Shown here piece by piece: positions 1 to 9,025 of a DNA stretch of 41,164 bases. The stretch's first letter is position 1. Every line of letters begins with the position of its first letter. Position numbers and translations under genes: made by a program. Under the pieces are notes generated by a model that saw only the letters and a program-made list of their open reading frames with translations, was not told where the DNA came from and did no database searches. Source of the DNA: Rickettsia typhi (GTDB lineage: Bacteria > Pseudomonadota > Alphaproteobacteria > Rickettsiales > UBA1997); NCBI GenBank assembly GCA_945875925.1, contig CAMCME010000008.1, forward strand, positions 1 to 41,164, read 5' to 3'.

Positions 1-2
1 TT

Positions 3-482
3 AGCTATATTGCCCGAGATAAATTGGTTTTGGTGACTTCCAAAAATAATACCAATATTGACGGAAGATTATTGAAAAAAGACATTAGCTTAAGTGAAGC
101 TATTAAAATTCTAGATGAAAACAGGGCAACATTGATAATCGATCAAGAAGGAAGTTCGTCAGAGAAATATAGCAGCGAATTGATTCAATCTTTGAATCTT
201 ACTGGCGACAAGTTGTCGTTAGTAAAAAAATTGAAGGAAGATAAGGCATCAATCTTAAACTCTCTTAAAGAAAGCCCTGATCATTTCGTGATGGTAGTAT
301 CGAGCCAGATTAAAAATAGACAAGATTTAGCCATTTTGTCTTCAGCAAAAGAAGATAGAATCTTCTATCAAGCTTTGGTAATTGCTGGAGACAATATGGA
401 GTCGGCGCGCGAATTCTTAAAATTCTTAAAAAGCAACACAGCCAGAGCTGAGCTCAGACATAACGGATTCATTACTGATTAG
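3..482 (+). CDS. ModA-like periplasmic substrate-binding protein, 3' part
   Basis: The reading frame is open from the left edge of the window, so the gene begins outside it; a TTG at 24 is only an internal codon. About 159 C-terminal residues are visible. They resemble the second lobe of molybdate-type ABC transporter binding proteins (ModA family): a 'RDKLVLVTS' strand near the edge, then a C-terminal 'AREFLKFLKSNTARAELRHN' helix ending in NGF, the usual family ending (AxxFlxFLxSpxAqxxLxxyGF). Known members deliver an oxyanion to a membrane permease in the periplasm. The ligand here cannot be told because the first lobe is missing. The last 11 bases overlap the convergent CorC-type gene. The call rests on remembered family pattern, so it is moderate. 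Confidence 0.55.
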   Translation, partial: SYIARDKLVLVTSKNNTNIDGRLLKKDISLSEAIKILDENRATLIIDQEGSSSEKYSSELIQSLNLTGDKLSLVKKLKEDKASILNSLKESPDHFVMVVSSQIKNRQDLAILSSAKEDRIFYQALVIAGDNMESAREFLKFLKSNTARAELRHNGFITD

Positions 483-1740
483 TTTTTTTCACTTTCAGTA
501 ACACCAGATCATGACCTTTTCTCTTCAAAACTTCGAAGTGATATCCCTCTTCTACAAAAACTTCTTTCTCTTCGGGAATTCTACCAAGTCTGCTAATCAC
601 AAAGGCCGCCAAATTATAGGCGTCACCATCTTCCGCTAAATCCCAATCTAACTTTTTGTTAATATCGCGAATTAAAGTTTTTCCGACAATTTTGCAAAAA
701 CCACTTTTGGTCTTGATAATATTGATTTCAGAGCCGTCATCTTGCTCTTTTATTTCGCCAACAATTTCTTCCAAAATATCTTCCAGCGTTACAAGTCCAA
801 GGAAAGAACCATACTCATCGATAACTAAAGCCAATCTTTTTTTCTTTTTTCTGAAAGCGAATAATTGAGCTCTTAGGCTGTTAGTATCAGGCACAAACCA
901 AGCTTCGGTGGTGATTGATTTTAGATCAAACTTTTCCAGATCCTTACCATCTTTATAAAAGTGCAAAGCTTTAAGCAATTTTCTCACATTCAAAATCGCC
1001 ACGATATTTTCTTTATTGCCTTTCCAAAGAGGAATTCTGGTATAGCTGATTGTGAGGGCTTGTTTGATTAGTTCTTTAATCGGCAAATCAATATTGATCG
1101 ATTCTACATCTTTGCGATGAACCATAATTTCGCTGATCTCGGTGTCGGCCAGATCAAGCACGCCATCAATCATGTCTTTGTCATATTTATATATTGAACC
1201 TTCTAAATGCTTAAGATTGATGGTGTCGCGAATTTCCTCTAATTCAGAAGATGAAGATTGTGTCTTCTGAATTGGCTTGGCCAAAATCAGATTAATAAAT
1301 TTCTGAATCGAATCAGTAATTGGGAAAAATATTGTTACCAAAATATTAATGATGGGAGCAAAAGTTAAAGCGATGCTGTCGGGCGCTTTTATGGCGTAAG
1401 TTTTTGGCAAAACTTCAGCGAAAACTATCACTAATATCGTCATTGAAACAGTTGCGTAAACCAAACCTGAATCACCAAATAATCTGATGAGAACGCTGGT
1501 TGCCATGGCAGAAGCTAAAATATTCACAGCATTGTTTCCAAGCAACATGGTGCTGATGACTTTCTCGCGATTTTTTAAAAGACTTTCGAGAATTTTTGCT
1601 TTTTTATTTCCTTCATTTTTCAAACGATGAACCTTAGCGCGTGAAGTTGCTGTGATGGCGGTTTCAAAGCAGGAAAAAAGTCCAGAAACAATTATTAATG
1701 CTATAACTACAAACAGATAAATCTGCGTCTCTTCGTCCAT
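472..1740 (-). CDS. HlyC/CorC-family CNNM transporter (DUF21-CBS-CorC_HlyC)
   Basis: This 422-residue inner-membrane protein has the full three-part layout of the CorC/HlyC (CNNM, DUF21) family. The N-terminal 170 or so residues are a transmembrane block containing 'SGLFSCFETAITATSRAK', the family hallmark. A pair of CBS domains follows (around 205-330; 'LVIDEYGSFLGLVTLEDILE' is the second). The C-terminal CorC_HlyC domain runs from about 345 to 420. Characterised relatives take part in Mg2+/Co2+ efflux, and the old 'hemolysin' name is historical. The ATG start lies 10 bp after the stop of the yejB-like gene on the same strand, so the two are probably co-transcribed. The 3' end overlaps the convergent ModA-like gene. 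The ion carried is not established from sequence. Confidence 0.9.
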   Translation of the reverse strand: MDEETQIYLFVVIALIIVSGLFSCFETAITATSRAKVHRLKNEGNKKAKILESLLKNREKVISTMLLGNNAVNILASAMATSVLIRLFGDSGLVYATVSMTILVIVFAEVLPKTYAIKAPDSIALTFAPIINILVTIFFPITDSIQKFINLILAKPIQKTQSSSSELEEIRDTINLKHLEGSIYKYDKDMIDGVLDLADTEISEIMVHRKDVESINIDLPIKELIKQALTISYTRIPLWKGNKENIVAILNVRKLLKALHFYKDGKDLEKFDLKSITTEAWFVPDTNSLRAQLFAFRKKKKRLALVIDEYGSFLGLVTLEDILEEIVGEIKEQDDGSEINIIKTKSGFCKIVGKTLIRDINKKLDWDLAEDGDAYNLAAFVISRLGRIPEEKEVFVEEGYHFEVLKRKGHDLVLLKVKKTNQ

Positions 1741-1750
1741 AAATTTAAAA

Positions 1751-2839
1751 TTAGATTCGGTTAAAATTCACTCTGGGGTCAATAAACCTATAAGTAAAAT
1801 CACTTATAATTGAAGTTATCAATCCAATTAAAGTAAAAAAATAAAGAGTACCAAACATCACAGGATAGTCGCGCGAAACCGCAGCTTCAAATCCTAGAAG
1901 TCCAAGTCCATCTAAAGAAAATATCACTTCAATCAACATTGATCCAGTAAATAAAATGCTGATTACGGCCGCAGGAAATCCAGCGATGACGATCATCATG
2001 GCATTGCGAAAAACATGTTTATATAAAGTTGCCTTCTCACTTAAACCCTTGGCGTAAGCGGTTAAAACATATTGTTTATTAATTTCTTCCAGAAAAGAAT
2101 TTTTGCAAAAAAATGTTAAAGAAGCAAATCCACCAACAACCATTGCGATAATTGGTAAAGCCATATGCCAAAAATAATCAGCAATTTTTTGCCACCAATT
2201 TAAATCTTGAAAATTTTCCGAAACCAGGCCGCGCAAGGGGAAAATGCTTAAGAAATTTCCACCAGCAAAAATTATGATTAGTAAAATTGCAAATAAAAAT
2301 GATGGGATCGCATGCCCCACAATCACCACAGAACTGCTGATAATGTCAAATTTTGATCCGTCATTAACTGCCTTTTTTATACCCAGTGGAATTGAAACTA
2401 AATAGACTAACAATGTACTCCAAAGGCCAATGGAAATTGATACGGGCAATTTCTGCCAGATTAAATCAATGACTTTTTTATCTTGATAAAAACTAGTGCC
2501 AAAATCAAAAATAATAAATTTTTTCACCATCAGCCAAAATCTTTGCCATAAAGGCAAATCAAAGCCGTAAAGCTTTTCGATTTTGGCAATTATTTCAGGA
2601 TCAATTCCTGCAGAGCCTCGATATTTAAGGTTGGAATCGGAGGTGAAATTTTGTTGATTGCTTGGAGAAATTCCTTGCACTGAAACCTCGCCTTTTAATT
2701 GCGTGGTATGATTTAGCTTGGCGATGAATTGCTCCACAGGACCACCTGGTGCGGTTTGGATGATCATGAAATTTATTAACATGATTACGAAAAGCGTGGG
2801 AAATATTAGGAGGAGGCGCTTTAGGAAGTAGAGGAGCAT
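1751..2839 (-). CDS. yejB: YejB-type ABC transporter permease (peptide/microcin C family)
   Basis: This 362-residue permease has a first membrane helix at residues 5-28 ending in the '[12 protein letters not shown]' motif, typical of YejB and longer than the equivalent in OppB/DppB. A periplasmic loop of about 100 residues follows, then five more membrane helices with the EAA-type loop '[20 protein letters not shown]', the ATPase contact site of binding-protein-dependent permeases. The C-terminus 'FIDPRVNF' also fits YejB. In known systems YejB works with YejE (permease), YejF (ATPase) and YejA (binding protein) to import oligopeptides. None of these partners is adjacent here, so the gene is either split from its operon or partners lie outside the window. 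It starts at an ATG and is followed after 10 bp by the CorC-type gene. Confidence 0.88.
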   Translation of the reverse strand: MLLYFLKRLLLIFPTLFVIMLINFMIIQTAPGGPVEQFIAKLNHTTQLKGEVSVQGISPSNQQNFTSDSNLKYRGSAGIDPEIIAKIEKLYGFDLPLWQRFWLMVKKFIIFDFGTSFYQDKKVIDLIWQKLPVSISIGLWSTLLVYLVSIPLGIKKAVNDGSKFDIISSSVVIVGHAIPSFLFAILLIIIFAGGNFLSIFPLRGLVSENFQDLNWWQKIADYFWHMALPIIAMVVGGFASLTFFCKNSFLEEINKQYVLTAYAKGLSEKATLYKHVFRNAMMIVIAGFPAAVISILFTGSMLIEVIFSLDGLGLLGFEAAVSRDYPVMFGTLYFFTLIGLITSIISDFTYRFIDPRVNFNRI

Positions 2840-2872
2840 TTATTTAATATTTTTAATCGAATATGTCTCAAC

Positions 2873-2926
2873 ACGCTTCGTTGCTTTTCTCGCTGCGCTC
2901 GAAGACAACTCGCGCCAGGGCAAAAG
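2873..2926. repeat. 54-bp direct repeat, copy 1
   Basis: This 54-bp unit is repeated exactly at 2947-3000, a 74-bp period. It contains a CTTCG...CGAAG inverted pair, so each copy can form its own hairpin. It lies between tolB and yejB and also reads as an open frame on the minus strand (2821-3003), which I take to be a by-product of the repeat and not a gene. Confidence 0.85.
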
Positions 2927-2946
2927 AAGATAATTCTTACCCGTAA

Positions 2947-3000
2947 ACGCTTCGTTGCTTTTCTCGCTGCGCTCGAAGACAACTCGCGCCAGGGCAAAAG
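2947..3000. repeat. 54-bp direct repeat, copy 2
   Basis: This is the second exact copy of the unit at 2873-2926. Its last nine bases (GGGCAAAAG, 2992-3000) also pair with CTTTTGCCC at 3006-3014 across a 5-nt loop, a hairpin that copy 1 cannot make because its downstream flank differs. Confidence 0.85.
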
Positions 3001-3014
3001 CACAGCTTTTGCCC

Positions 3015-3078
3015 GTTTAAGGCTAAAAATGACCGTTTAGGTCATTTTTACGGCCCCATTAGGGCCGTCGCCTTAAAC
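3015..3078 (-). terminator. Nested palindrome (three-way junction) spanning the tolB stop
   Basis: An outer 9-bp stem (GTTTAAGGC at 3015-3023 with GCCTTAAAC at 3070-3078) encloses two back-to-back hairpins. One is a perfect 11-bp stem with a 5-nt loop (3024-3034/3040-3050). The other is a 6-bp GC-rich stem (3051-3056/3062-3067). The tolB stop codon (3073-3075) is inside the outer stem. It could end tolB transcription or act as a processing signal. It lacks a clean run of T after the stem, so a simple intrinsic terminator is only one reading. Confidence 0.6.
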
Positions 3079-4467
3079 CCAATCAGGATCAGTCGCGCCT
3101 TCGTTAGATGGAGTTGGAACTTCAAACTCATAACCCGTAATAATATCAATTATGAAAAGTCTCGGCATGCTTTCTCTTCCATATTGCGCGCGTTTTTTGC
3201 TGTAAATTAAATAACGACCATTTGGTGACCATTTAGCGCCTTCCACAGAATAAGCGTTAGTCAGTAATTTTTCATTTTTACCATTTGCCGACATCACACC
3301 AATATAAAATTTACCAGCTTTGATTTTTGTGAAAGCAATCAAACTACCATCTGGCGACCAAACTGGTTTGGAATATGCGCCTCCTTCAGAACTAATTCTA
3401 TTAACATTATCACCATCAGCATCCATAACATAAAGCTGTTGGCCTGAATCGCGATCTGATGCAAAAGCAATATATTTTGCATCGGGAGAATAAGCTGGCG
3501 TGGTGTCAATCGCCACGCTTTTGGTTAATCTTTTCGCCGTATTTGCCCCAATATTCATTTCATAAATATCACTATTTCCATCAACAATTGCCGAAAAAAT
3601 AATAATTCCAGGATTTTTTGGATGAGTTGCTGCCGCAAATGTAGTAGCGTTAAAACCACCGATTTTTTTACTTTTTAAGCTTTTTAAATCGAGACTAAAA
3701 ACCTGTGGACGATTTTCGAAATAACGCAGATAAAAAATTTCATCTCTTTTTTTAGAAAAAATTGGAGTTAGAGCTAACTCTCTGCCATCAGTTAAAATAT
3801 GGTGATTCTCACCATCAAAATCGATGATATTAATTTTTTTAGTCAATTTATTAATCTGACCAACTTCTGAAACATAAAGAATTTTAGAACTGAAGTGGCC
3901 AATTTTTTCGTTGGCAATTGCCTTAAAAATTTCATCAGAAATTGTATTGGCCATTTTACGATAATTATCTTTTGAAGAAGAATAGAATTTACCAAAAAGC
4001 TGCCTTTGATCCATCACATCCCAAGTTCTAACTCTAGCTTCTAAATTTCCCGTCGCATCATAGTTAAAACTTCCGATCACAATAGCACCAATTCCACTAT
4101 TGCTATATTTTTCAAAATTTGGAGTTGATTCGACAGTTAAAGATTCAGGCATCATGTTAGCTGTTGGCATTAATCCTTGTCCTGTCGCAGAAACAGCGCT
4201 AGAAATATTGGCTGAATTTATAACATCCATCTGCCCGTTTTGTTTAATAATTTCAAATAAATCGGTGGTCTTAAGATTTCTTCTGATGCGTTCGGCAATT
4301 TCGAAAGTATCAACTTTTAATTTTGGATCGGGAGAATCAAAACCAAAAAATAAAATTTTAGTTTTAGGAACTTCTTCATTTTTTACAGAGAATGAAACTG
4401 CCGCTGATGCTGGGTTCAAACTAGTTAATAGAAGATATATGGATAAAAAAATTCGTAAAATTTTCAT
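3073..4467 (-). CDS. tolB: Tol-Pal system periplasmic protein TolB
   Basis: TolB is the periplasmic component of the Tol-Pal envelope machine, which keeps the outer membrane attached and constricting during division. The chosen ATG at 4467 begins a Sec signal peptide ending in 'NPASAA'; a TTG three codons upstream (4476) is a less likely start. The mature protein has the amino-terminal TolB domain (about residues 30-165), then a six-bladed propeller made of PD40/WD40-like repeats with 'PAYSPDAKYIAFASDRD' and 'PVWSPDGSLIAFTK' as clear blades. Length (464) is close to the family norm. It lies 39 bp after hslV on the same strand. TolQRA and Pal genes are not in the window. Its 3' end runs into the nested palindrome. 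Confidence 0.95.
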   Translation of the reverse strand: MKILRIFLSIYLLLTSLNPASAAVSFSVKNEEVPKTKILFFGFDSPDPKLKVDTFEIAERIRRNLKTTDLFEIIKQNGQMDVINSANISSAVSATGQGLMPTANMMPESLTVESTPNFEKYSNSGIGAIVIGSFNYDATGNLEARVRTWDVMDQRQLFGKFYSSSKDNYRKMANTISDEIFKAIANEKIGHFSSKILYVSEVGQINKLTKKINIIDFDGENHHILTDGRELALTPIFSKKRDEIFYLRYFENRPQVFSLDLKSLKSKKIGGFNATTFAAATHPKNPGIIIFSAIVDGNSDIYEMNIGANTAKRLTKSVAIDTTPAYSPDAKYIAFASDRDSGQQLYVMDADGDNVNRISSEGGAYSKPVWSPDGSLIAFTKIKAGKFYIGVMSANGKNEKLLTNAYSVEGAKWSPNGRYLIYSKKRAQYGRESMPRLFIIDIITGYEFEVPTPSNEGATDPDWV

Positions 4468-4506
4468 TAATTTCAAAATTTATTTAAGTTATTCTTGGTT
4501 AAGAAA

Positions 4507-5061
4507 TTAACCAAGAGTTTCAATTACAAGATTGTTATTAGTGTAAACACATAGATCTGCAGCAATTTTCATTGATCTTTTGATAATTTCTTCCGCTTCA
4601 ATTCCATCAATTGAAATTAAGGCCCGCGCCGCAGCTAAAGCATAATTTCCACCAGATCCAATTGCTGTCACACCATCTTCTGGCTCTAAAACATCGCCAT
4701 TTCCGGTAAGAACTAAAGAAATATCTTTATCAATTACAATCATCATTGCTTCCAAACGACGCAAATATTTGTCAGTGCGCCAATCTTTTGCAAGCTCTAC
4801 ACAAGCGCGCATCAGCTGATTTGGATATTGATCTAATTTTGATTCCAATCTTTCAAATAAAGTAAAAGCGTCTGCTGTTGCGCCCGCAAAACCACCAATT
4901 ATTGAACCGTCGCCAAGTTTGCGAATTTTTCTGGCATTTGATTTTAAAACTGTTGATCCCAAAGAAACTTGTCCGTCGCCTGCAATTGTAACTTTACCAT
5001 TTTTGCGCACTGAGAGAATGGTTGTGCCATATAATAAAGAGGAATTTTTGTGATCTAACAT
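4507..5061 (-). CDS. hslV: ATP-dependent protease HslVU, peptidase subunit HslV
   Basis: HslV (ClpQ) is the proteasome-like threonine peptidase that forms a double hexamer capped by the HslU ATPase. The 184-residue product starts with a 12-residue propeptide before '[13 protein letters not shown]'; cleavage after Gly12 would expose the nucleophilic Thr13. The '[15 protein letters not shown]' segment, with its conserved Lys, and the '[17 protein letters not shown]' region match the family. The length is typical of alphaproteobacterial HslV. In many relatives hslU lies next to hslV, but here tolB follows and a divergent MFS gene precedes, so hslU is outside the window. An ATG start is used. Confidence 0.96.
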   Translation of the reverse strand: MLDHKNSSLLYGTTILSVRKNGKVTIAGDGQVSLGSTVLKSNARKIRKLGDGSIIGGFAGATADAFTLFERLESKLDQYPNQLMRACVELAKDWRTDKYLRRLEAMMIVIDKDISLVLTGNGDVLEPEDGVTAIGSGGNYALAAARALISIDGIEAEEIIKRSMKIAADLCVYTNNNLVIETLG

Positions 5062-5182
5062 CTAGCGGATTTTTTAAGTTGAGAATTAGAAAGCTTTGCT
5101 GCTTATTTGGTGAACACTAGCGTTCGAGATGACAGTTTGTATTAGTAATATATTAAAAAAAACAAATTTTTCCTAAAAACCA
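5062..5182. other. Divergent hslV/ampG intergenic region with a repeat half-site
   Basis: This 121-bp gap lies between two divergent genes and must hold promoters for both. The stretch at 5121-5135 (CGTTCGAGATGACAG) matches one arm of the long inverted repeat family found at 19350, 39825 and 41104, so it looks like a decayed half copy. I could not assign convincing -35/-10 boxes. Confidence 0.4.
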
Positions 5183-6439
5183 ATGAAAAAAATCTTACAA
5201 AAAAACTTTGCCATAATTTTCTTTTTAGGAATTGCTAGTGGATTGCCAATTGTATTGATTACAACAACCCTAAAAGCTTTGTTGGTTGATAAAGGATTTG
5301 ATTTAAAAACTATCGGGTTTTTTTCTTTGGTTACTATGCCATACACATTCAAATTCTTCTTCGCGCCAATTATAGATTCATTTGGAATACCGATTTTAAC
5401 TAAGCTTTTCGGTCAAAGAAGGTCTTGGATAATTTTGACTCAAACATTTTTAGTTATTTTTATTTCTACTTTAGGAATTGCGGGAGTTATTGGTAGCCTG
5501 AGTGCTATCGGAACTTTCTCGCTTTTATTGGGTTTTGCTTCAGCAAGTCAGGATCTTGTGATTGATGCTTATCGTATTGAATTAATTAATCGTGAAGAAT
5601 TAATTAAAAAAGAAGATCAAGGTTTGGTCGCTAGTTTTTATGTTTATGGCTATCGAATCGGCATGCTAATTTCTGGTGCCGGCGCTTTAATTTTAGCTGA
5701 AATAATGTCTTGGGATGCAGTTTATTTTATTATGGCCGGATTCATGGCTTCTTTCCTTGTAACCACATTAATTGCCGATGATATTGAGAAAAATTGGAAG
5801 CAAAAGAAATATAGCTTTTTATCTTGGCTTGGCGAATCGGTAATTAATCCATTCAAAGATTTCGCTAAGCATTCCAAATGGATGATGATTTTATCTTTCA
5901 TTATTTGTTTCAAACTTAGTGATGTTTTTGCTGGAAATTTAACTTTGCCGTTTTTGCTAGAAATTGGTTTTAGCAAAATTGAATATGCCAGCATTGTGAA
6001 AACTTTCGGATTATTTGCGACTTTATTTGGAGTTTTTGCGGGCGGATTTTTGGTGAAAAAATTTGGCCTCATAAAAAGTCTATGGATTGCAGCTTTAGCA
6101 CAAATGCTTTCGAACTTAGCTTTTTCTTATCTATCAACAATTGGTCATAATTCCGAAACACTTTATTTCGTAATTTTTATCGAGAATTTTAGCGGCGGAA
6201 TTGGTGATTCAGTTTTTGTAGCTTATTTAAGCAGCCTTTGCAGCATTGCTTTCAGCGCAACTCAATATGCTCTATTATCTTCTAGCGCAACTTTGGCACG
6301 CAGCCTTTTTTCATCAAGCGCTGGAATATTTGCCACTGCTTTAGGCTGGTATAATTTCTTTATCTTCTCAACCTTACTTGCAATTCCGGGATTGATTTTT
6401 TTGCTGTTATTAACAAAAAATAAAAAGCAATTGTCATAG
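5183..6439 (+). CDS. AmpG-like MFS transporter
   Basis: This 418-residue major facilitator protein has about 12 membrane helices. Its N-terminal segment (IFFLGIASGLPIVLITTTL, then 'MPYTFKFFFAPIID' near residue 50) matches the AmpG family. AmpG proteins import anhydro-muropeptides for cell-wall recycling. Rickettsiales usually carry several AmpG-like paralogues whose substrates are uncertain, so I give the family and no symbol. 'RRSWIILTQ' after helix 2 and the 'DLVIDAYRIE' motif also fit. It is divergent from hslV. The stop codon is in the same reading frame as virB4 downstream, and no other stop separates the two frames. Confidence 0.85.
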   Translation: MKKILQKNFAIIFFLGIASGLPIVLITTTLKALLVDKGFDLKTIGFFSLVTMPYTFKFFFAPIIDSFGIPILTKLFGQRRSWIILTQTFLVIFISTLGIAGVIGSLSAIGTFSLLLGFASASQDLVIDAYRIELINREELIKKEDQGLVASFYVYGYRIGMLISGAGALILAEIMSWDAVYFIMAGFMASFLVTTLIADDIEKNWKQKKYSFLSWLGESVINPFKDFAKHSKWMMILSFIICFKLSDVFAGNLTLPFLLEIGFSKIEYASIVKTFGLFATLFGVFAGGFLVKKFGLIKSLWIAALAQMLSNLAFSYLSTIGHNSETLYFVIFIENFSGGIGDSVFVAYLSSLCSIAFSATQYALLSSSATLARSLFSSSAGIFATALGWYNFFIFSTLLAIPGLIFLLLLTKNKKQLS

Positions 6440-6571
6440 AAGTCTTGCTTTACTGATTCTAGTAATAAAAATGGCAAAAAATCTTCCTTAAAAGGTCCGC
6501 TGCAAATCAAAAACTTCTTAGAAACTTTTGATTTGCAACAGCACTTTAAAAAACCTTACGCAATCCAAGAA

Positions 6572-8959
6572 ATGTTGAGACTTTCTACAGTCAAGCCTTC
6601 AAAAGAAAAAGTTATAAAATATGAGGTTTCAGAAGCGCATTTTATTCCATATAAATGCCATTGGAATTCTAACACTATTTTAACTTACAAAGAAGAGCTT
6701 GTTCGCGTCATAAAAATAAAAGGTTTTGCCTTCGAAACTGCTGATGACATTGATATCGATTTGAAAAAAAATGCCCGAAACAACCTGTTAAAAGGTATGG
6801 CTTCTGGCAACTTCTCACTTTATTTCCACACTCTACGCCGCAAAGAAAAAGGCTTTCCTGATGGCGACATGCCAGATTTATTTTCGCAGCGTGTTAATCG
6901 CGAATGGGCTGCAAAACACTCAGATGACAGAACTTTTATCAATGAACATTATTTTACCATAGTTCGCGGTTCAGATAAATCTGGCGCTGCGGTTCTAGAA
7001 CATATAGCCAAAAAGCTTCAACATAAAGCAGATAAATCTTCTTGGGAAAATTACATGCGTGAAGCTTTCGACGAGCTTGATGAAATGACCGAAAGAATTT
7101 TGAACGGTTTTGGTAATTATGGCCCTGAATTGCTTGGTCTTTCTGAAAATGAAAATTGTATTACTTCTGAAGTTTTAGAATTTTTATCTCGTTTAGTTAA
7201 TTGCGGATATTCACAATCAATCTCCGTTCCTTTAGGCCCTCTTTCGCATCACTTGCCAATTAGCCGACTTTATTTTGGAAATAAATCTATTGAGGCTCAT
7301 CACCCAACTGGCATCAAATATGCGGGGATTGTGGCAATTAAAGAATATCGCCCCTCAACTCACGCTGGCGTGTTTGACGGCTTCATGCAAATGCCTTTTG
7401 AATTAATCATCAGCCAATCATTTTCTTTCATTAATAGAATGATTGCGATTAGCTCGATGCAATTGCAACAAAGACGATTAGTGCAATCAGAAGATGTGGC
7501 AGTTTCACAAATTCAAGAAATTGACTCAGCACTTGATTCGGCGATGAGTGGTGAATTTGGCTTCGGCAATCACCATATGACAATTCTATGCATTGAAGAT
7601 ACGCCAAAATCTTTAGAAAGTGCGCTTTCTTTGTCTGTTGTAGAACTTTCAAACTCAGGTATTACGGGAGTTCGTGAAAAATTAAATTTAGAGCCAGCTT
7701 ATTGGGCGCAACTTCCTTCTAACCAAGAATATATGGCGAGAAGAAGTACGGTAAATACTTTCAATATTTCCGCCTTCGCATCATTTCACAATTATCCATC
7801 AGGTAAAAGAAAAAAGAACCATTGGGGAGATGCGGTTACAGTTTTAAACACCGTTTCTGGAACCCCTTACTTCTTCAGTTTTCATGTGCGAGATGTTGGC
7901 CATACCATGATTATTGGACCGACCGGTGCGGGTAAAACGGTGTTGCTAAACTTCTTATGTGCGCAGTGTCAGAAATTTAAAGGTCGTTTATTTTTCTTCG
8001 ATAAAGATCGCGGTGCCGAAATTTTCATTCGCGCCATTAGTGGTCGTTACATGACTCCAGATGCAGCAAAAACTTCCGGCTTCAATCCATTCCAACTTGA
8101 AGATAGTGCAGAAAACCGAACTTTCTTAATCGAATTTTTGAAAGTTTTAGTAACTGTTGGTGACGCGCCGCTTCCGGCTCACGAAGTTGAAAGAATTAAT
8201 GAAGCAGTTAACGGTAATTACAAACTTCCTAAGTCACAAAGAAGATTGCGCAACATCGCTGCCTTCATGGGTTTAAGTGGACCTGGAACTTTAGCAGGAA
8301 GACTTGCAATGTGGCATTCTGATGGTTCACACGCCAAGTTATTTGACAATATGGAAGATCGTCTCGACTTCTCTTCAGCGCGCTCTTTCGGGATTGAAAT
8401 GGCAGAAATTTTGAAAGACAAATCTAGTTTAGGTCCAGTTCTACTTTATCTATTCCATCGTATTCAAACTTCGCTTGATGGCTCACCAACCATGATCGTT
8501 TTGGATGAAGCTTGGGCCTTAATTGGTAATCCAATTTTCGCACCTAAAATTAAAGATTGGCTGAAAGTATTAAGAAAATTAAATACCTTCGTAGTTTTTG
8601 CGACACAGTCAGTAGAAGATGCGGCGAAAAGTAGTATTTCTGATACCCTGGTTCAACAAACTTCAACGCAAATTTTCTTACCCAACTTAAAAGCTACCGT
8701 ATTATATCGTGAAGTATTTATGCTTTCAGAACGCGAATTTAGCTTGGTGAAAACCACAGATCCTTCAAGCCGCTTTTTCTTGGTTAAACAAGATAATGAT
8801 GGCGTTATTGCAAGAATCGATTTGGGCGGTATGGATGAAGTGATTAGAGTTCTTTCTGCTCGTATTGACACAGTGTTAATTATGGATCAGGCTATGGAAG
8901 AAGTTGGTGAAAATCCTGATGATTGGTTGCCACTTTTCTTCAAAAGAACAGGAAGATAG
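6572..8959 (+). CDS. virB4: Type IV secretion ATPase VirB4
   Basis: VirB4 is the large cytoplasmic ATPase that energises assembly and substrate transfer in type IV secretion. With the ATG at 6572 the product has 795 residues, the usual size. The N-terminal CagE/TrbE/VirB domain opens with 'HFIPYKCHWNSNTIL', typical of rickettsial VirB4. The Walker A motif GPTGAGKT lies at residues 449-456 and the Walker B motif MIVLDEA at 641-647, followed by the conserved 'LRKLNTFVVFATQS' region. A TTG at 6533 would add 13 residues, and the frame stays open back to the ampG stop at 6437-6439, so the start is uncertain. The virB6-like gene follows after 66 bp. No virB3 lies upstream, where Rickettsia has one. 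Confidence 0.95.
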   Translation: MLRLSTVKPSKEKVIKYEVSEAHFIPYKCHWNSNTILTYKEELVRVIKIKGFAFETADDIDIDLKKNARNNLLKGMASGNFSLYFHTLRRKEKGFPDGDMPDLFSQRVNREWAAKHSDDRTFINEHYFTIVRGSDKSGAAVLEHIAKKLQHKADKSSWENYMREAFDELDEMTERILNGFGNYGPELLGLSENENCITSEVLEFLSRLVNCGYSQSISVPLGPLSHHLPISRLYFGNKSIEAHHPTGIKYAGIVAIKEYRPSTHAGVFDGFMQMPFELIISQSFSFINRMIAISSMQLQQRRLVQSEDVAVSQIQEIDSALDSAMSGEFGFGNHHMTILCIEDTPKSLESALSLSVVELSNSGITGVREKLNLEPAYWAQLPSNQEYMARRSTVNTFNISAFASFHNYPSGKRKKNHWGDAVTVLNTVSGTPYFFSFHVRDVGHTMIIGPTGAGKTVLLNFLCAQCQKFKGRLFFFDKDRGAEIFIRAISGRYMTPDAAKTSGFNPFQLEDSAENRTFLIEFLKVLVTVGDAPLPAHEVERINEAVNGNYKLPKSQRRLRNIAAFMGLSGPGTLAGRLAMWHSDGSHAKLFDNMEDRLDFSSARSFGIEMAEILKDKSSLGPVLLYLFHRIQTSLDGSPTMIVLDEAWALIGNPIFAPKIKDWLKVLRKLNTFVVFATQSVEDAAKSSISDTLVQQTSTQIFLPNLKATVLYREVFMLSEREFSLVKTTDPSSRFFLVKQDNDGVIARIDLGGMDEVIRVLSARIDTVLIMDQAMEEVGENPDDWLPLFFKRTGR

Positions 8960-9025
8960 TTACAATTTAGATGCGCTTCAGAAGCACAAATTTGGTAAAT
9001 AAAAAAGCAAAATATTTAAGTTTTA

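Noticed and set aside
2873..3000. CRISPR array
   Set aside because: Only two 54-bp units with a 20-bp spacer exist, no Cas genes are nearby, and the units contain inverted repeats of the intergenic-element kind.
2821..3003. 60-residue minus-strand open frame between yejB and tolB
   Set aside because: It is made of the 54-bp direct repeats read through; the peptide has no family features and the frame exists because of the repeat.
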